The notes: a model not told the origin generated them from the sequence alone. Counted from the stretch's first letter, positions 48,936-58,877 are shown. The stretch: DNA of 64,000 bases from Methylobacterium sp. E-065 (GCF_022829605.1 NZ_JAKSYD010000296.1:98250-162249); one strand, 5' to 3'. Numbers and translations are program-made.

Positions 48936-51092
48936 GTGTTCCAATTGCTTTTACGCATTCATAGACTTGGTGCAGCTGGGGTCGGGGCCGGCGCGCTGCT
49001 GGCCGCACTTCTACTGACCCTCGCAAGCGCGGCAACGCTCGCACTGAACGTTGCCAATCTCGCGGATAGCCGGACCGAGGTTGCGCGTTTGACGGGCGTG
49101 CTGCGCGCTACTTCCGACACGCTGGAGAGCGTGCGTGCGGCTGAGACAGGCCAGCGCGGTTATCTCTTGACCGGGCAAGAGCGCTACCTCGCCACTTATA
49201 AACGCGGCCTCCCTCGAGCCCGGAGCAACCTATATCTGATTGAAGACTTGGTACGCGGCGCTGATGACCGTGCACTCATCGAGAAACTGCACAAGCTTAT
49301 AGATTCTAAGCTTGAAGAGCTTTCTCAGACCGTGATGATGGCGGAAGACAATGGAACTGAGGCCCTTCGCATCGTGCGCAATGGCTCCGGCCAGATCATC
49401 ATGGAGGAGATCGAGGCTGTAGCCCGTGCGATCACTGAGCGCAGCACCGCGGCGCTCAATGGCTTGTGGGCCGCTGATGGCGCGCAGATCAAGACCGCGA
49501 CTATTGTCGCGGCTCTTACGGGGGCCCTCGCGCTTGGCTGCACGCTGCTTGGGGTATTCTTGCTTGCACGGTTGCGCGAACAAGTCGCTCGCGAGAGGGC
49601 TGAGCAAGCCAGCGCAGCCAAAACCGAGTTCCTGGCCTCGATGAGCCACGAGATCCGGACACCCCTCAACGGGGTAATCGGCTACGCTGACTTACTCTGC
49701 GAGGAGCCGAACCTCGGTCCCCGTGCGCGACAACATGCCGAGCGTATCCGCACGGCGGGCGCAGCCCTACTAACCGTCGTCAACGACATCCTCGACTTCT
49801 CGAAACTGGAGGCCGGGCAGGTCGAGATTACGTCACGGCCGTTCGCGCCTGTGGCCCTGGTCGACAACACCGTCTCGATCGTTCGGGGCTTAGCCGAGGC
49901 AAAGGGACTGACGCTTGCCGTAAGCTTAGATCCTGCGTTGCCCATGTGGTTGATCGGCGACGAGGACCGATTGCGGCAGGTGCTGCTGAACCTGCTCAAC
50001 AACGCCGTGAAGTTCACCGCACGGGGCAGGATCGACCTAAGCGTGACCCTGAGCGGCTCGAAGGAGGGGGCGGTCCAATTCCGCTGTTCGGTCCAAGACA
50101 CCGGCATCGGCATACCGGCGGACAAGCGCGACCGCTTGTTTCAGCGCTTCAGCCAAGTCGATGGATCGATCGGACGGGATTTCGGCGGTAGCGGGCTTGG
50201 TCTGGCGATCTCAAAAGCGCTCGTTGAGCGCATGGGCGGGGCGATCGGCGTTGAGAGCGTGATTGACCATGGCTCAACCTTCTGGTTCGCCCTCGAACTC
50301 CCTGTGGCAAGCGAACCGGCCATCGTCCTAGAGCCCTCATCCAACTCCAGTGGTCGCTTGGGCCGACGCCTGTTGTTGGCCGAGGATGTTCCGCTGAACC
50401 AGGATCTCGCCCGAGCGATCCTGGAACGCGCCGGGCATAGTGTAGACGTGGTCAGCGACGGCGCCGCGGCGGTGGCTGCGGTAAAGGTCAAGACGTACGA
50501 CCTCGTGCTGATGGACATCCAGATGCCGGGAATGGACGGCATGAGCGCCACGCGGCACATCCGTGCCCTGGAGGGTGCTGCCGCGCGCATGCCGATCGTG
50601 GCTATGACGGCCAACGTTCTGCCGGAACAGGTGGCAGAGTTCCGCGCCGCGGGCATGGACGATCACATCGGCAAGCCGTTTCGGCAAGACGCGCTCCTCT
50701 CGGCGGTCGATCGCTGGGCCTCGGAGGGAGCACACGCGGCAGTGATCTCCGGCCTCGACAGCTCCGTCTTCAACGAGATGCGCGATATGGTCGGCCACGA
50801 GCGCATGGTCGGCCTGCTTGCGATGCTGGCGGATGAACTCACCCAGCGGTTCGGACCGTCCTCCCACTCCCACGACCGCAAGCAGATCGCCGAGGATGCG
50901 CACGCGATGGTGTCGGCTACGAGCATGGTGGGCTTCGCTTCACTCGCAACGCTTTGCAGAGAAGTCGAAACCGTTTGCCGGTCGAAAGAGGACCATACAG
51001 TACTTCTAGAAGTCCTGCGCGCCCGCTCATCCGAAACCGTCGCCCGTATCGCCACCATTCGGTCTGAACCAACTTTGAGTCTTGCGGGCTGA
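48936..51092 (+). CDS. Hybrid sensor histidine kinase with CHASE3, receiver and Hpt-like region
   Basis: This 718-residue membrane kinase has TM1 (about 15-38), a periplasmic CHASE3 domain (about 45-175, with ETGQRGYLLTG), TM2 (about 189-211), a HisKA domain with H238 (SHEIRTPLNG), an HATPase domain (N box, DTGIGIP, GGSGLGLAI), a receiver domain (about 478-595) with phospho-accepting D527 (LMDIQMPG), and a C-terminal Hpt-like helix with H656 (EDAHAMVS). The start is uncertain: GTG 48936 has no good ribosome-binding sequence, while ATG 48907, behind a strong one, is two bases out of frame. No response regulator is adjacent. Confidence 0.88.
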   Translation: MFQLLLRIHRLGAAGVGAGALLAALLLTLASAATLALNVANLADSRTEVARLTGVLRATSDTLESVRAAETGQRGYLLTGQERYLATYKRGLPRARSNLYLIEDLVRGADDRALIEKLHKLIDSKLEELSQTVMMAEDNGTEALRIVRNGSGQIIMEEIEAVARAITERSTAALNGLWAADGAQIKTATIVAALTGALALGCTLLGVFLLARLREQVARERAEQASAAKTEFLASMSHEIRTPLNGVIGYADLLCEEPNLGPRARQHAERIRTAGAALLTVVNDILDFSKLEAGQVEITSRPFAPVALVDNTVSIVRGLAEAKGLTLAVSLDPALPMWLIGDEDRLRQVLLNLLNNAVKFTARGRIDLSVTLSGSKEGAVQFRCSVQDTGIGIPADKRDRLFQRFSQVDGSIGRDFGGSGLGLAISKALVERMGGAIGVESVIDHGSTFWFALELPVASEPAIVLEPSSNSSGRLGRRLLLAEDVPLNQDLARAILERAGHSVDVVSDGAAAVAAVKVKTYDLVLMDIQMPGMDGMSATRHIRALEGAAARMPIVAMTANVLPEQVAEFRAAGMDDHIGKPFRQDALLSAVDRWASEGAHAAVISGLDSSVFNEMRDMVGHERMVGLLAMLADELTQRFGPSSHSHDRKQIAEDAHAMVSATSMVGFASLATLCREVETVCRSKEDHTVLLEVLRARSSETVARIATIRSEPTLSLAG

Positions 51093-51509
51093 TTGCTCAG
51101 GAATATGGGCGCTCTATCGGCAAGCAGACATCCGAAAGGTGGTCGCGTACGGGCTTTGCAGGGACCAGATTAAGCAGTGCGGGTCGCCGAGAGTAAGCGG
51201 TGGCCACTGCCCTTGCCTGCGTCATCCTGCTATCGTCGAAACGTGCCGAGACGCATGACTTAGTCGATTGGTTCCAGACGATGCCGCCTGTGCCGCGCAT
51301 CCGCATCACTGGATTTGTCAGCCGCTGGATGGGAGCGAGTGGCGGTGACGACGCCGAGTTGACAGTGTCGTGATTCGCTTCTGCCAGTAAGCCTTAATTC
51401 ATCAATTTCCGTGCTTTATACAATGCGCACGTAGCGACTTAGCTATATAATAAATTCTACTCATGGCGCCTATAAAACGAGATGAGTTAGGCTGAAAAGA
51501 GTCTTGCGC
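51093..51509. other. Intergenic region between kinase and GGDEF-EAL genes
   Basis: About 415 bases. The last 100 (51400-51490) are AT-rich (TTAATTCATCAATTT, CTATATAATAAATTCTAC) and probably hold the promoter of the following gene. No other feature is recognised. Confidence 0.45.
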
Positions 51510-54203
51510 GTGCTGATGCTTCGGTCTCTGTTCGCGTCGCGTTCCATCGTGGCGCTTGTTGCCTATTTCGTGATCTTGACCGCCGTGATCGCTACGGGCG
51601 CCACGCTGCTCGTCGCCGATATGCATCAACAGGCAATTCAAGATGTAGAACGCAGCATCGTTGGGCTTTCCAAGGTCCTGGCCGACCAAGCTGACCGCTC
51701 CCTGCAGGCCATGGAGATGGTTCAGGAAGCAATCATTCAGGATTTGCACGAGGCGCACGTCGAGACACCTGCGGATTACGCTGTGGTGGTAGCTCGACAT
51801 GACCTCCATACGTCTCTCCGCGCCCGTATCGCGGCGCTGCCACAGGTCAACGCCATCACTATTGTCGACGGTGACGGTAAGCTTCTCAATTTCAGCCGCT
51901 ACTGGCCGATTCCCGATGTCAACATTGCGGACCGAGATTATTTCAGGGCGCTGGCTGCCGACCGCAAGCTCCAGCGTTTCATCAGCGAGCCGGTCCAGAA
52001 TCGCGGCAACGGCGCTTGGACCATTTACGTCGCAAGAAAGGTCACGGCCGCCGACGGACGCTTTCTTGGTCTTGTGCTTGGTGCGGTAGAGCTCGGCTAT
52101 TTCGAGTACCTCTATCAGCAGATTACACCGTCCGACGATGCCGTGGTCTCTGTCTTTCGTAATGACGGCATGTTGCTCGTGCGCCATCCCACTCGGGCTG
52201 ACGTCGTTGGCAAAATCTTCCCGACGACGGGGGCTGCGCTGATCGCTAATACGGACCCAATGGGCGGCTTTCTCCGTAATGTCAGTCCGATTGATGGGAA
52301 AGAACGGCTCATCGCGACGCGAGCACTTGTCCGCTACCCTATGATCCTGAGTATCAGCCGTACGACGGAAGCGAGCCTCGCCCCGTTTCGTAGGCAGGCT
52401 GTCGTTTTAGCAACGGGGGCGGCACTGCTTATCGGCTGCCTTGGCACTCTGTTGCTGCTTGTCTTGAGGCGAGCCCGAGCTGAACGGCGTGTTGCACGGG
52501 CCGAGGAGCGTGCTCGAGGCGAGCAGAAGCTGCGTGCGCAATACGAACGCTTCGGCATTGCTCTCGACAACATGGCGCAAGGTCTTTGCCTGTTCGACGG
52601 CGATGGGCGCCTTGTCGTGATGAACGAACGCTTCGCCGATTTGTATGCCGTTCCGCTTCATCTCCAACAGGCAGGCACGACATCCGACGAACTTCGGCAG
52701 CTCATTCTCGCGCGACGTGGGGGGCCTGCGGAGGAATGGGACATGGTCATTCCCCCCCCGACAGCGGACGGATCGCCGCAAACCGCCACGGTTGTTCGTT
52801 TGGCCGACGAACGCGAGATCAACGTCCTCCGGGTCTGTGTCCCTGGCGGTGGGTGGATCTGTACCCACGAGGATGTCTCAGCACTGCGTCGCAGCGAGAA
52901 GCGAGTGCGCTTTCTCGCGCGACACGATGCTTTGACCCGACTTCCGAACCGCGTGCAGTTCGAGGAGGTGGTCGCGCGGGAAATAGCGCTCTGCGCCAAG
53001 ACGGGCGCACAGTTGGCGCTGCTTTGTCTCGATCTCGATGGCTTCAAACAGGTCAACGATCTGTTCGGCCACCCCACCGGTGACCGTATTCTTCAAGAGG
53101 TCGCCGCACGTCTGCGTGGGCTGCTTGACGGACGCTGCGTCGCAGCCCGCCTCGGCGGCGACGAGTTCGCTGTGCTCGCTGCTGGGCTTGATGATGTGAG
53201 GACGCCAGCCACGGCCGCGCAATCCATCGTAGACGCCCTTGGTGCATCCTACCTCGACGGCGGACGTTTGATCGACATAGGGTGCAGCATCGGCATCGCG
53301 ACGTTCCCGGGCGACGCGGCTGCTTATGAGCAGCTTTTGTCCGCATCCGACATGGCGTTGGTTCAAGCCAAAGCTGCCGGCAAAGGAAATTACTGCTTCT
53401 TCGATCCGTCTATGGACGTGGCAGCACGTGAACGCCACCAATTGGCGCTGGATCTGCGTGCAGCCATTGGCACCGAACAGCTGGAGCTGCACTATCAGCC
53501 GCAATTCGCGCTCCTTTCGAACGAAGTATCGGGCTTCGAAGCACTTCTTAGGTGGACTCATCCGACGCGGGGTCCAATTTCGCCGGCTGAATTCATCCCT
53601 CTGGCAGAGGAAACCGGGTTAATCCTGCCACTTGGTGAGTGGGTGCTGCGTGAGTCTTGCCACGAAGCAGCATCGTGGGCACGGCCCCTCGATATCGCTG
53701 TCAATCTATCGATCGCCCAATTCCAGCAAAGCGGCCTGTGCGACACGGTCCGTTCTGTGCTTAGAGAGACGGGCCTAAAGCCAAACCGTCTTGAGCTTGA
53801 GGTGACCGAGACCTTGTTCTTGAAAAGCTCGGCCCGCTCCCTGGATGCGCTTCATGATCTGAAGGGATTAGGAGTGCGCATTTCAATGGATGATTTTGGG
53901 ACGGGCTACTCTTCGCTAGCGACGCTCCAGACGTTTGCCTTTGACAAAATCAAGATCGACCGGTCGTTCGTTGCGCAGATCGGTTTGACGAGCAAAGGTA
54001 GCGCTATCGTCCGCGCCATCATCAGCCTCGGCGAGAGTCTGGGAGTCACGGTGCTTGCGGAGGGCATCGAAACCGAAGAACAGCTGACGTTCCTGCGGGA
54101 GCACGGCTGCGCGGAGATCCAGGGTTACTTATCCGGCCGACCTATGCCGATCGTAGCGTACCGCCTGCTCATCTTGCCCACAGAGGATCTTCGCGTCGCA
54201 TAG
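51510..54203 (+). CDS. Membrane GGDEF-EAL c-di-GMP protein with Cache and PAS domains
   Basis: This protein of about 897 residues has TM1 (about 12-38), a periplasmic double Cache domain (about 45-275), TM2 (about 290-312), a PAS-like domain (about 345-450), a GGDEF domain with intact RLGGDEF, and an EAL domain with EALLRW, DDFGTGYSS and AEGIE. Both the diguanylate cyclase and the phosphodiesterase signatures look complete. It converts an extracytoplasmic signal into c-di-GMP changes that control motility or biofilm. Starts at TTG 51504, GTG 51510 and ATG 51516 are in frame; AAGAG lies 8 bases before the GTG. Confidence 0.93.
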   Translation: MLMLRSLFASRSIVALVAYFVILTAVIATGATLLVADMHQQAIQDVERSIVGLSKVLADQADRSLQAMEMVQEAIIQDLHEAHVETPADYAVVVARHDLHTSLRARIAALPQVNAITIVDGDGKLLNFSRYWPIPDVNIADRDYFRALAADRKLQRFISEPVQNRGNGAWTIYVARKVTAADGRFLGLVLGAVELGYFEYLYQQITPSDDAVVSVFRNDGMLLVRHPTRADVVGKIFPTTGAALIANTDPMGGFLRNVSPIDGKERLIATRALVRYPMILSISRTTEASLAPFRRQAVVLATGAALLIGCLGTLLLLVLRRARAERRVARAEERARGEQKLRAQYERFGIALDNMAQGLCLFDGDGRLVVMNERFADLYAVPLHLQQAGTTSDELRQLILARRGGPAEEWDMVIPPPTADGSPQTATVVRLADEREINVLRVCVPGGGWICTHEDVSALRRSEKRVRFLARHDALTRLPNRVQFEEVVAREIALCAKTGAQLALLCLDLDGFKQVNDLFGHPTGDRILQEVAARLRGLLDGRCVAARLGGDEFAVLAAGLDDVRTPATAAQSIVDALGASYLDGGRLIDIGCSIGIATFPGDAAAYEQLLSASDMALVQAKAAGKGNYCFFDPSMDVAARERHQLALDLRAAIGTEQLELHYQPQFALLSNEVSGFEALLRWTHPTRGPISPAEFIPLAEETGLILPLGEWVLRESCHEAASWARPLDIAVNLSIAQFQQSGLCDTVRSVLRETGLKPNRLELEVTETLFLKSSARSLDALHDLKGLGVRISMDDFGTGYSSLATLQTFAFDKIKIDRSFVAQIGLTSKGSAIVRAIISLGESLGVTVLAEGIETEEQLTFLREHGCAEIQGYLSGRPMPIVAYRLLILPTEDLRVA

Positions 54204-54491
54204 CTGTGCCATAACATCTCCGACTTACTTGTGGGTTGGCATCATGCCGAAGTCCAATCATCGGGGTAGCCGATGAACGCAGCCACGAGGCGAGCGTGCC
54301 GGCCGCGGGTTACCAAGCTTCAAGGATGAACCAGGCTCCTCGTCCCCAGGCCGTTTTCTGGCAATTTTCGACAAACACCCAATGGTGCAGCCAGACCGTC
54401 ACGCGGCAAAAGCCCAAACTTCGCGATGCTGCATCACTTGATACAAGTTCCGGTTTCGGGGAATCCCTTCAACGACCCGCGCGGCTGGTGT

Positions 54492-56076
54492 GGGTCGAGG
54501 CTATGTCAAAAGTCCGGTCTGAGACAGACTTGGGGCCTGATCTGCGGAGGCCAGCATGGGTCGGTTCGTCGAAGGGCAGGACCGTCGGCAGTCCTGGTTG
54601 CTGCCCAGTTCGCTGGACGACTATGTCACGGCGGACAATCCGGTTCGCGTGGTCGAGGTGTTCATCGACGAACTCGATTTAGGCGCCCTCGGCTTCACGC
54701 GCTTCGAGCCCGCAGCGACGGGGCGGCCTGCGTATGATCCGGCCACGCTTCCGAAGCTCTACCTCTACGGCTATCTCAATCGGGTGCCGTCGAGCCGGCG
54801 GCTCGAGCGGGAGGCACAGCGCAACATCGAGGTGATGTGGCTGACCGGTCGCTTGGCTCCCGATCACAAGACGATCGCCAACTTCAGGCGCGACAACGGG
54901 CCTGCGATCCAGGCGGCCTGCCGGCAGTTCGTGGTGCTGTGCCGGGATCTGCAGCTCTTCGCTGGGGCGACCGTCGCCGTGGACGGGTCGAAGTTCAAGG
55001 CGGTCAACAACCGGGACCGCAACTACACCGTGGCCAAGGTCGCCAAGCGCCTGGAACAGGTGGATGCCAGCATCGCCCGCTACCTCGCGGCGCTCGACCG
55101 GGCGGACAGGGAGGGCAACGACGTGCCCGAGGCACGCACGCAGCGGATCGGCGAGAAGATCGCCGCCCTACGCCGCCAGATGGCCTTCCTGCGCGAGATG
55201 CAGGAGCAGGTAGAGGCCGCGGACGACGGACAGGTCTCGCTGACCGACCCGGACGCGCGCTCGATGGCGACGAGCGGGCGCGGCACCGGCATCGTCGGCT
55301 ACAACGTCCAGATCGCTGTCGATCCCGAGCATCATCTCGTCGTCGCCCATGAGGTCGTCAACGAGGGCCACGACCGAACCCAGCTCGTGCCAATGGGCGG
55401 TCGGGCCAAGCAGGCCATCGGCGCGGAGGCGATCACAGTCCTGGCCGATCGCGGCTACTACAGCGGCGACGAGGTTCTGGCCTGCGAAGGCACGGGCGTC
55501 CTGCCGGCCATGCCGCGGGTCGATACGTCGGGTCGAGCCAAGAAGGGACTCTTCGTACGTGCCGACTTCGTCTACGACACGGCGGCCGATCACTACGTCT
55601 GTCCCGCCGGCGCTGTGCTGACGAAATCTAACGCCCGCTCCGATCGACACGGTGACATCGATCATTATCGCAACCTGGAAGCCTGTCATGCCTGCGCGAT
55701 GCGGGCGCGCTGCACGACCGAGAAGTTCAAGCGCTTCAAGCGCTGGAAGCACGAGGCGGTGCTGGAAGCCATGCAGAGGCGGCTCGACGCCATGCCTGAC
55801 GCCATGGCGGTACGACGCGCCACGGTCGAGCATGTCTTCGGAACGCTGAAAGCCTGGATGGGCAGCACGCCCTTCCTGACGAAGGGCCTGAAAGGCGTGC
55901 GAACCGAGATGAGCCTCGCGATCCTCGCCTACAACATGAAGCGGATGATACGCCTGTTCGGCGCAACCTGGCTCATCCAGGCCATTCGAGCCTGAAGCGG
56001 CCCACCGCGCCGTCGTCATCATCCTGCCGACCAGCGCTGGCGACCACGATCAATGCGTTTTGACACGGCCTCGGTC
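54492..56076 (+). mobile_element. Insertion sequence, IS1182 family
   Basis: The element of about 1.58 kb is bounded by imperfect inverted repeats: GGTCGAGGCTATGTCAAAA at 54493-54511 and TTTTGACACGGCCTCGGTC at 56058-56076 (15 of 19 positions agree). It contains one intact transposase gene. No clear target-site duplication was found by eye. The right flank carries the same interspersed repeat as the flank of the MITE-like element at 44291-44481, so both may prefer that repeat as target. Confidence 0.85.
54556..55995 (+). CDS. IS1182-family transposase
   Basis: This 479-residue DDE transposase has an N-terminal DUF772-type region (LPSSLDDYVTADNPVRVVEVFIDEL, then YLNRVPSSRRLEREAQRN), catalytic D143 (AVDGSKFKAVN), D298 (LADRGYYSGDE) and E425 (ATVEHVFGTLKAWMG), and an inter-domain cysteine cluster (CHACAMRARC). 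All catalytic residues are intact and there is no frameshift, so it is potentially active and could mobilise the related MITE-like element. Confidence 0.95.
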   Translation: MGRFVEGQDRRQSWLLPSSLDDYVTADNPVRVVEVFIDELDLGALGFTRFEPAATGRPAYDPATLPKLYLYGYLNRVPSSRRLEREAQRNIEVMWLTGRLAPDHKTIANFRRDNGPAIQAACRQFVVLCRDLQLFAGATVAVDGSKFKAVNNRDRNYTVAKVAKRLEQVDASIARYLAALDRADREGNDVPEARTQRIGEKIAALRRQMAFLREMQEQVEAADDGQVSLTDPDARSMATSGRGTGIVGYNVQIAVDPEHHLVVAHEVVNEGHDRTQLVPMGGRAKQAIGAEAITVLADRGYYSGDEVLACEGTGVLPAMPRVDTSGRAKKGLFVRADFVYDTAADHYVCPAGAVLTKSNARSDRHGDIDHYRNLEACHACAMRARCTTEKFKRFKRWKHEAVLEAMQRRLDAMPDAMAVRRATVEHVFGTLKAWMGSTPFLTKGLKGVRTEMSLAILAYNMKRMIRLFGATWLIQAIRA

Positions 56077-56276
56077 GGAAACGGGATGGCCGCTCAGGGT
56101 GGTTTCCTGCCCGTCCGCTTCCGGAAGGCGGATGCATTGAAGCAGACATCGCTGAACCGATAACTCCCGACCCTATGCAGACCTGGGGGAAGTCCGCTTC
56201 ATGGCTACTTGCTAAACAAAGACCTTCGACCGCAGTGGGAACGAAACGGAAGTTCGTACGTTGCGCCATTCTAGAA
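56077..56276. other. Flank of the IS with interspersed repeat
   Basis: This 200-base gap contains GGCCGCTCAGGGTGGTTTCC and CCGTCCGCTTCCGG-type repeat sequence at about 56091-56130, related to the sequence beside the MITE-like element. No gene. Confidence 0.5.
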
Positions 56277-57263
56277 TCAATTGCGCTTACCCTGATCTAG
56301 GGTGCACACCTTTCTAAGTAGGTGAAGACCGTCCGAGGCTATCAGGATTGACTCTCCCCGAACTGGTATGGGGCTACTAATATAATTCTTGAGAATTTCT
56401 TTCTTCAATCGCGTCGATGACGGCTGGAGAATGAAGGATTTATTTTCTGGCCTGGCTCTGACCGTCTTAGCGTCGGTCGGCTCCATTATCGTTCCATCAT
56501 GTTCTCGAAGGATTTTAACTTCAAATGCGTTCCGGTAGCTTTCGAGAAGTATGGTGTCGCCAGACGGTCCCACAGTCGCGTTTGTGAGGAAATCCCAACT
56601 TTCCAGACTAGCCAGCAAAACGGAATGCCCATCATCAGTACGAATGTAAACACGGCTTTTATCGTTAATCAGAACAGACTTTATTCCAGGTAGGTCCACG
56701 ATGCCACCAGGGTTTGTCAGAACGGGTGGATTGTCCAAGCGGAGCTGTGAAATATTTAGATTTCGATCTATGATATACAGCCCATTCGTGACCAAAAACA
56801 TAAATCCATTTAATCTTGGAATGAACGTCGCTGGACGTGGATTGTTTATTTTAAGCCCGCCTTTCCGAATGACATTCTTAAATTCAAGCTCACCTGGCTT
56901 GATAGCAAACACACCTTCTAAGCCAACACCGATGATCCGTCCGCTCTTCGGATCGCGTTCAAAGCTGTCATGGATGGAATTCGACGGAAATTCGCCGGTA
57001 AAAGGCACGAATGCGTCCTGATCGTCGATGGTCCATGCACCATTTCTGCGCCAGGAATACAGGACTGGCTTGCGAACACCGGGGAGCATCACGAATTTAA
57101 AAATCATCCGAAAAGACTGACCATAATCTTCGTCTGTCGGATGGCCATTGCGTACTGGCACCGTACAAGGGCCCGCTTTCTCTGGCACGCCAGCGATCGC
57201 GCTCTGCACGATCCAAAACGTGAAAAAGAGAGCGTAGGTCCAGCGTCGTCCTAGCTGCGACAT
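56277..57263 (-). CDS. Secreted protein of unknown function, low GC
   Basis: This 328-residue protein has a signal peptide (WTYALFFTFWIVQSAIAG, cleavage near residue 24). The remainder is rich in short beta strands (GRIIGVGLEGVFAIKPGE, LNGFMFLVTNGLYIIDRN, KSVLINDKSRVYIRTDDG, ATVGPSGDTILLES), a pattern that suggests a beta-propeller; this is inference. No family is recognised. The gene is visibly AT-richer than the surrounding DNA and lies next to an IS element, which points to horizontal acquisition. GAGGAA lies 9 bases before ATG 57263; the frame is open to 57305. Probably periplasmic or exported. Confidence 0.75.
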   Translation of the reverse strand: MSQLGRRWTYALFFTFWIVQSAIAGVPEKAGPCTVPVRNGHPTDEDYGQSFRMIFKFVMLPGVRKPVLYSWRRNGAWTIDDQDAFVPFTGEFPSNSIHDSFERDPKSGRIIGVGLEGVFAIKPGELEFKNVIRKGGLKINNPRPATFIPRLNGFMFLVTNGLYIIDRNLNISQLRLDNPPVLTNPGGIVDLPGIKSVLINDKSRVYIRTDDGHSVLLASLESWDFLTNATVGPSGDTILLESYRNAFEVKILREHDGTIMEPTDAKTVRARPENKSFILQPSSTRLKKEILKNYISSPIPVRGESILIASDGLHLLRKVCTLDQGKRN

Positions 57264-57701
57264 CAAAGCCACGTTCCTCAGTTGCACTTCAGATGTTTCT
57301 AACAAGTCGATATCGACATAGCGGTGGCGCTTGGCATTTCGTCACCCTGATTTCGATCAGGCCGACAATCTTCACGACTTTGGCAGGGGCTGCCTTTGCT
57401 TGCAGGTTGAAAGTCGGCTTTCAGTTGGAGGGCCAAAGTCCGCGCCCCACGCCAAGCTGAAGTTACCAGTGGCCAACGAATGGCCGCATTTGGGAAACGC
57501 CAAAGGCCGTCAGTTGGGCCGGCTTGGGTCGATAGGAGGCCGTCCGCTTTTCAGGTCCGCCCTCTCCGAAGCAGCCATTCCGCTAACGGCCAGTTCCGGC
57601 CTCATTGGCTGGTGCCTCTGAACGGCTGGGTTGGGTGGATATCTGTCAGTCCGCTTCGAGGCGACGTCTGCCGCAAAAGTTGACAGGCCGGGGCTATCGA
57701 T
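57264..57701. other. Repeat-rich gene-free region
   Basis: About 440 bases. A copy of the interspersed repeat (CCGTCCGCTTTTCAGG, CTCCGAAGC, ACGGCCAGTTCCGG) lies at 57540-57600, followed by another CCGCTT-containing stretch at about 57650. No gene is recognised. Confidence 0.5.
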
Positions 57702-58406
57702 TCAGGTCAATGCCCACCGGCGCTTCTGTTTGTGGACGCGGTCGAGCGCCGCAACGAACAGCGGCTCCCATTCGAGGATGTGCCGCGTCATCAGCTCGCC
57801 GGCCTCCTGCATTGAGCCCTTGTTCTTGGCAAGCTCGATCATCGCGTAGTGCTCCTCGACCGAGGCGGCTTGTCGTGCCGAGCCGTTCTCCGAGCGGATG
57901 CCGTAGAGCCGCATCGTGTCGCGCAGCTTCAGGGCAATCCGGGTCAGAACCGGGTTGCCGGCGGCATCGAGCAGCGCCTCGTGGAAGGCCCTGTCGGCGG
58001 CCATGTAGACGGGCACGTCACCTTTTCTGACCGCAGCGGCGATCTCGTCGGCGATAGCGGTTAGGGGTGCAGGATCGGGAAGGCCGATCTGTACGAGCTG
58101 CTCGATGGCCATGGTCTCCAGCCGCACGCGCACTTGGAAAGTGTTGCGCAGGTCCTCGACTGTGGGCGTCACCACGACGAAACCGCGGTTCCGCCGGACC
58201 TCTAGCAAGCCGTCGGCTGCCAGCTGAAGCAGGGCCTCCCGAACGGGCGAGGACGAGATGCCGAGGTGTTGAGCGAGCGCCGGACCTGACAAGATCGTAC
58301 CCGGTGGGATCTCACCGGAGATGATGTCCATCTGCAGCTTGCGGCGGACCTGCTCGCCGAGGCTGACCTCCTGAATGACGATGATGTCGTCGACGCTGGC
58401 GTCCAT
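57702..58406 (-). CDS. GntR-family regulator, FCD type
   Basis: This 234-residue FadR-like regulator has an N-terminal winged helix (SLGEQVRRKLQMDIISGEIPPG, then LAQHLGISSSPVREALLQLAADGLL) and a C-terminal all-helical FCD ligand domain (MAADRAFHEALLDAAGNPVL, VEEHYAMIELAKN) that typically binds a carboxylic acid through a metal. It is divergent from the Cache/AtoE-type operon and is the likely regulator. The motif TACTCAGA is repeated at 58489 and 58507 in the intergenic region and could be the operator. Confidence 0.9.
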   Translation of the reverse strand: MDASVDDIIVIQEVSLGEQVRRKLQMDIISGEIPPGTILSGPALAQHLGISSSPVREALLQLAADGLLEVRRNRGFVVVTPTVEDLRNTFQVRVRLETMAIEQLVQIGLPDPAPLTAIADEIAAAVRKGDVPVYMAADRAFHEALLDAAGNPVLTRIALKLRDTMRLYGIRSENGSARQAASVEEHYAMIELAKNKGSMQEAGELMTRHILEWEPLFVAALDRVHKQKRRWALT

Positions 58407-58488
58407 AGTCGGGGTCCTTCGCCGCGGTACTCTTACGCCGTCCGTATAGTCCCACGCGTGCAGGCTTGCAAAGGCACGTAGCCCATAG

Positions 58489-58514
58489 TACTCAGACGTA
58501 GTGCATTACTCAGA
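58489..58514. promoter_or_regulatory. Direct repeat between GntR and transporter genes
   Basis: TACTCAGA occurs at 58489-58496 and 58507-58514, 18 bases apart start to start, in the divergent promoter region. Its placement fits a regulator site. No match to a known GntR consensus is claimed. Confidence 0.35.
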
Positions 58515-58568
58515 TGCACCATCAAGATGCCCTTAGGAGTCTCGCTGCTGGCAGGTGAGGAGGCCGTC

Positions 58569-58877
58569 ATGTCGGTTCAAGCCCGTGCCCCTCTCGGATC
58601 CAGCGACGTCGCCGGAGCCAGCGGCTCCTTTCCTCGCGTACAGCGGAGCCCAGCGATGACCCCGACCCTTGCCACCGCGGCTCAGGCGCTGCTGTTCACG
58701 AGTGGGCTCCGTTTGATCCATGCCAACCGGGACCGGTCCGAGGCCGTCGGCGCCGTATTGGCGATCATCCTGATCATGGCGCTGGGCCTCGCCGCCCTTG
58801 CCGTGCTGCCTCCGAACGCCGTGTCCAACGACGCGATCCGCGCGGCTGATCCTGCATTCGAGCTGTTCGGCCCTTGA
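58569..58877 (+). CDS. Small membrane protein of unknown function
   Basis: This protein of about 102 residues has one strong membrane helix (AVGAVLAIILIMALGLAALAVL) and soluble ends. GAGGAGG lies just before ATG 58569; the frame is open from 58527. It is the first gene of a putative three-gene unit with a periplasmic Cache protein and a transporter. Its role might be an accessory subunit, but no family is recognised. Confidence 0.5.
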   Translation: MSVQARAPLGSSDVAGASGSFPRVQRSPAMTPTLATAAQALLFTSGLRLIHANRDRSEAVGAVLAIILIMALGLAALAVLPPNAVSNDAIRAADPAFELFGP

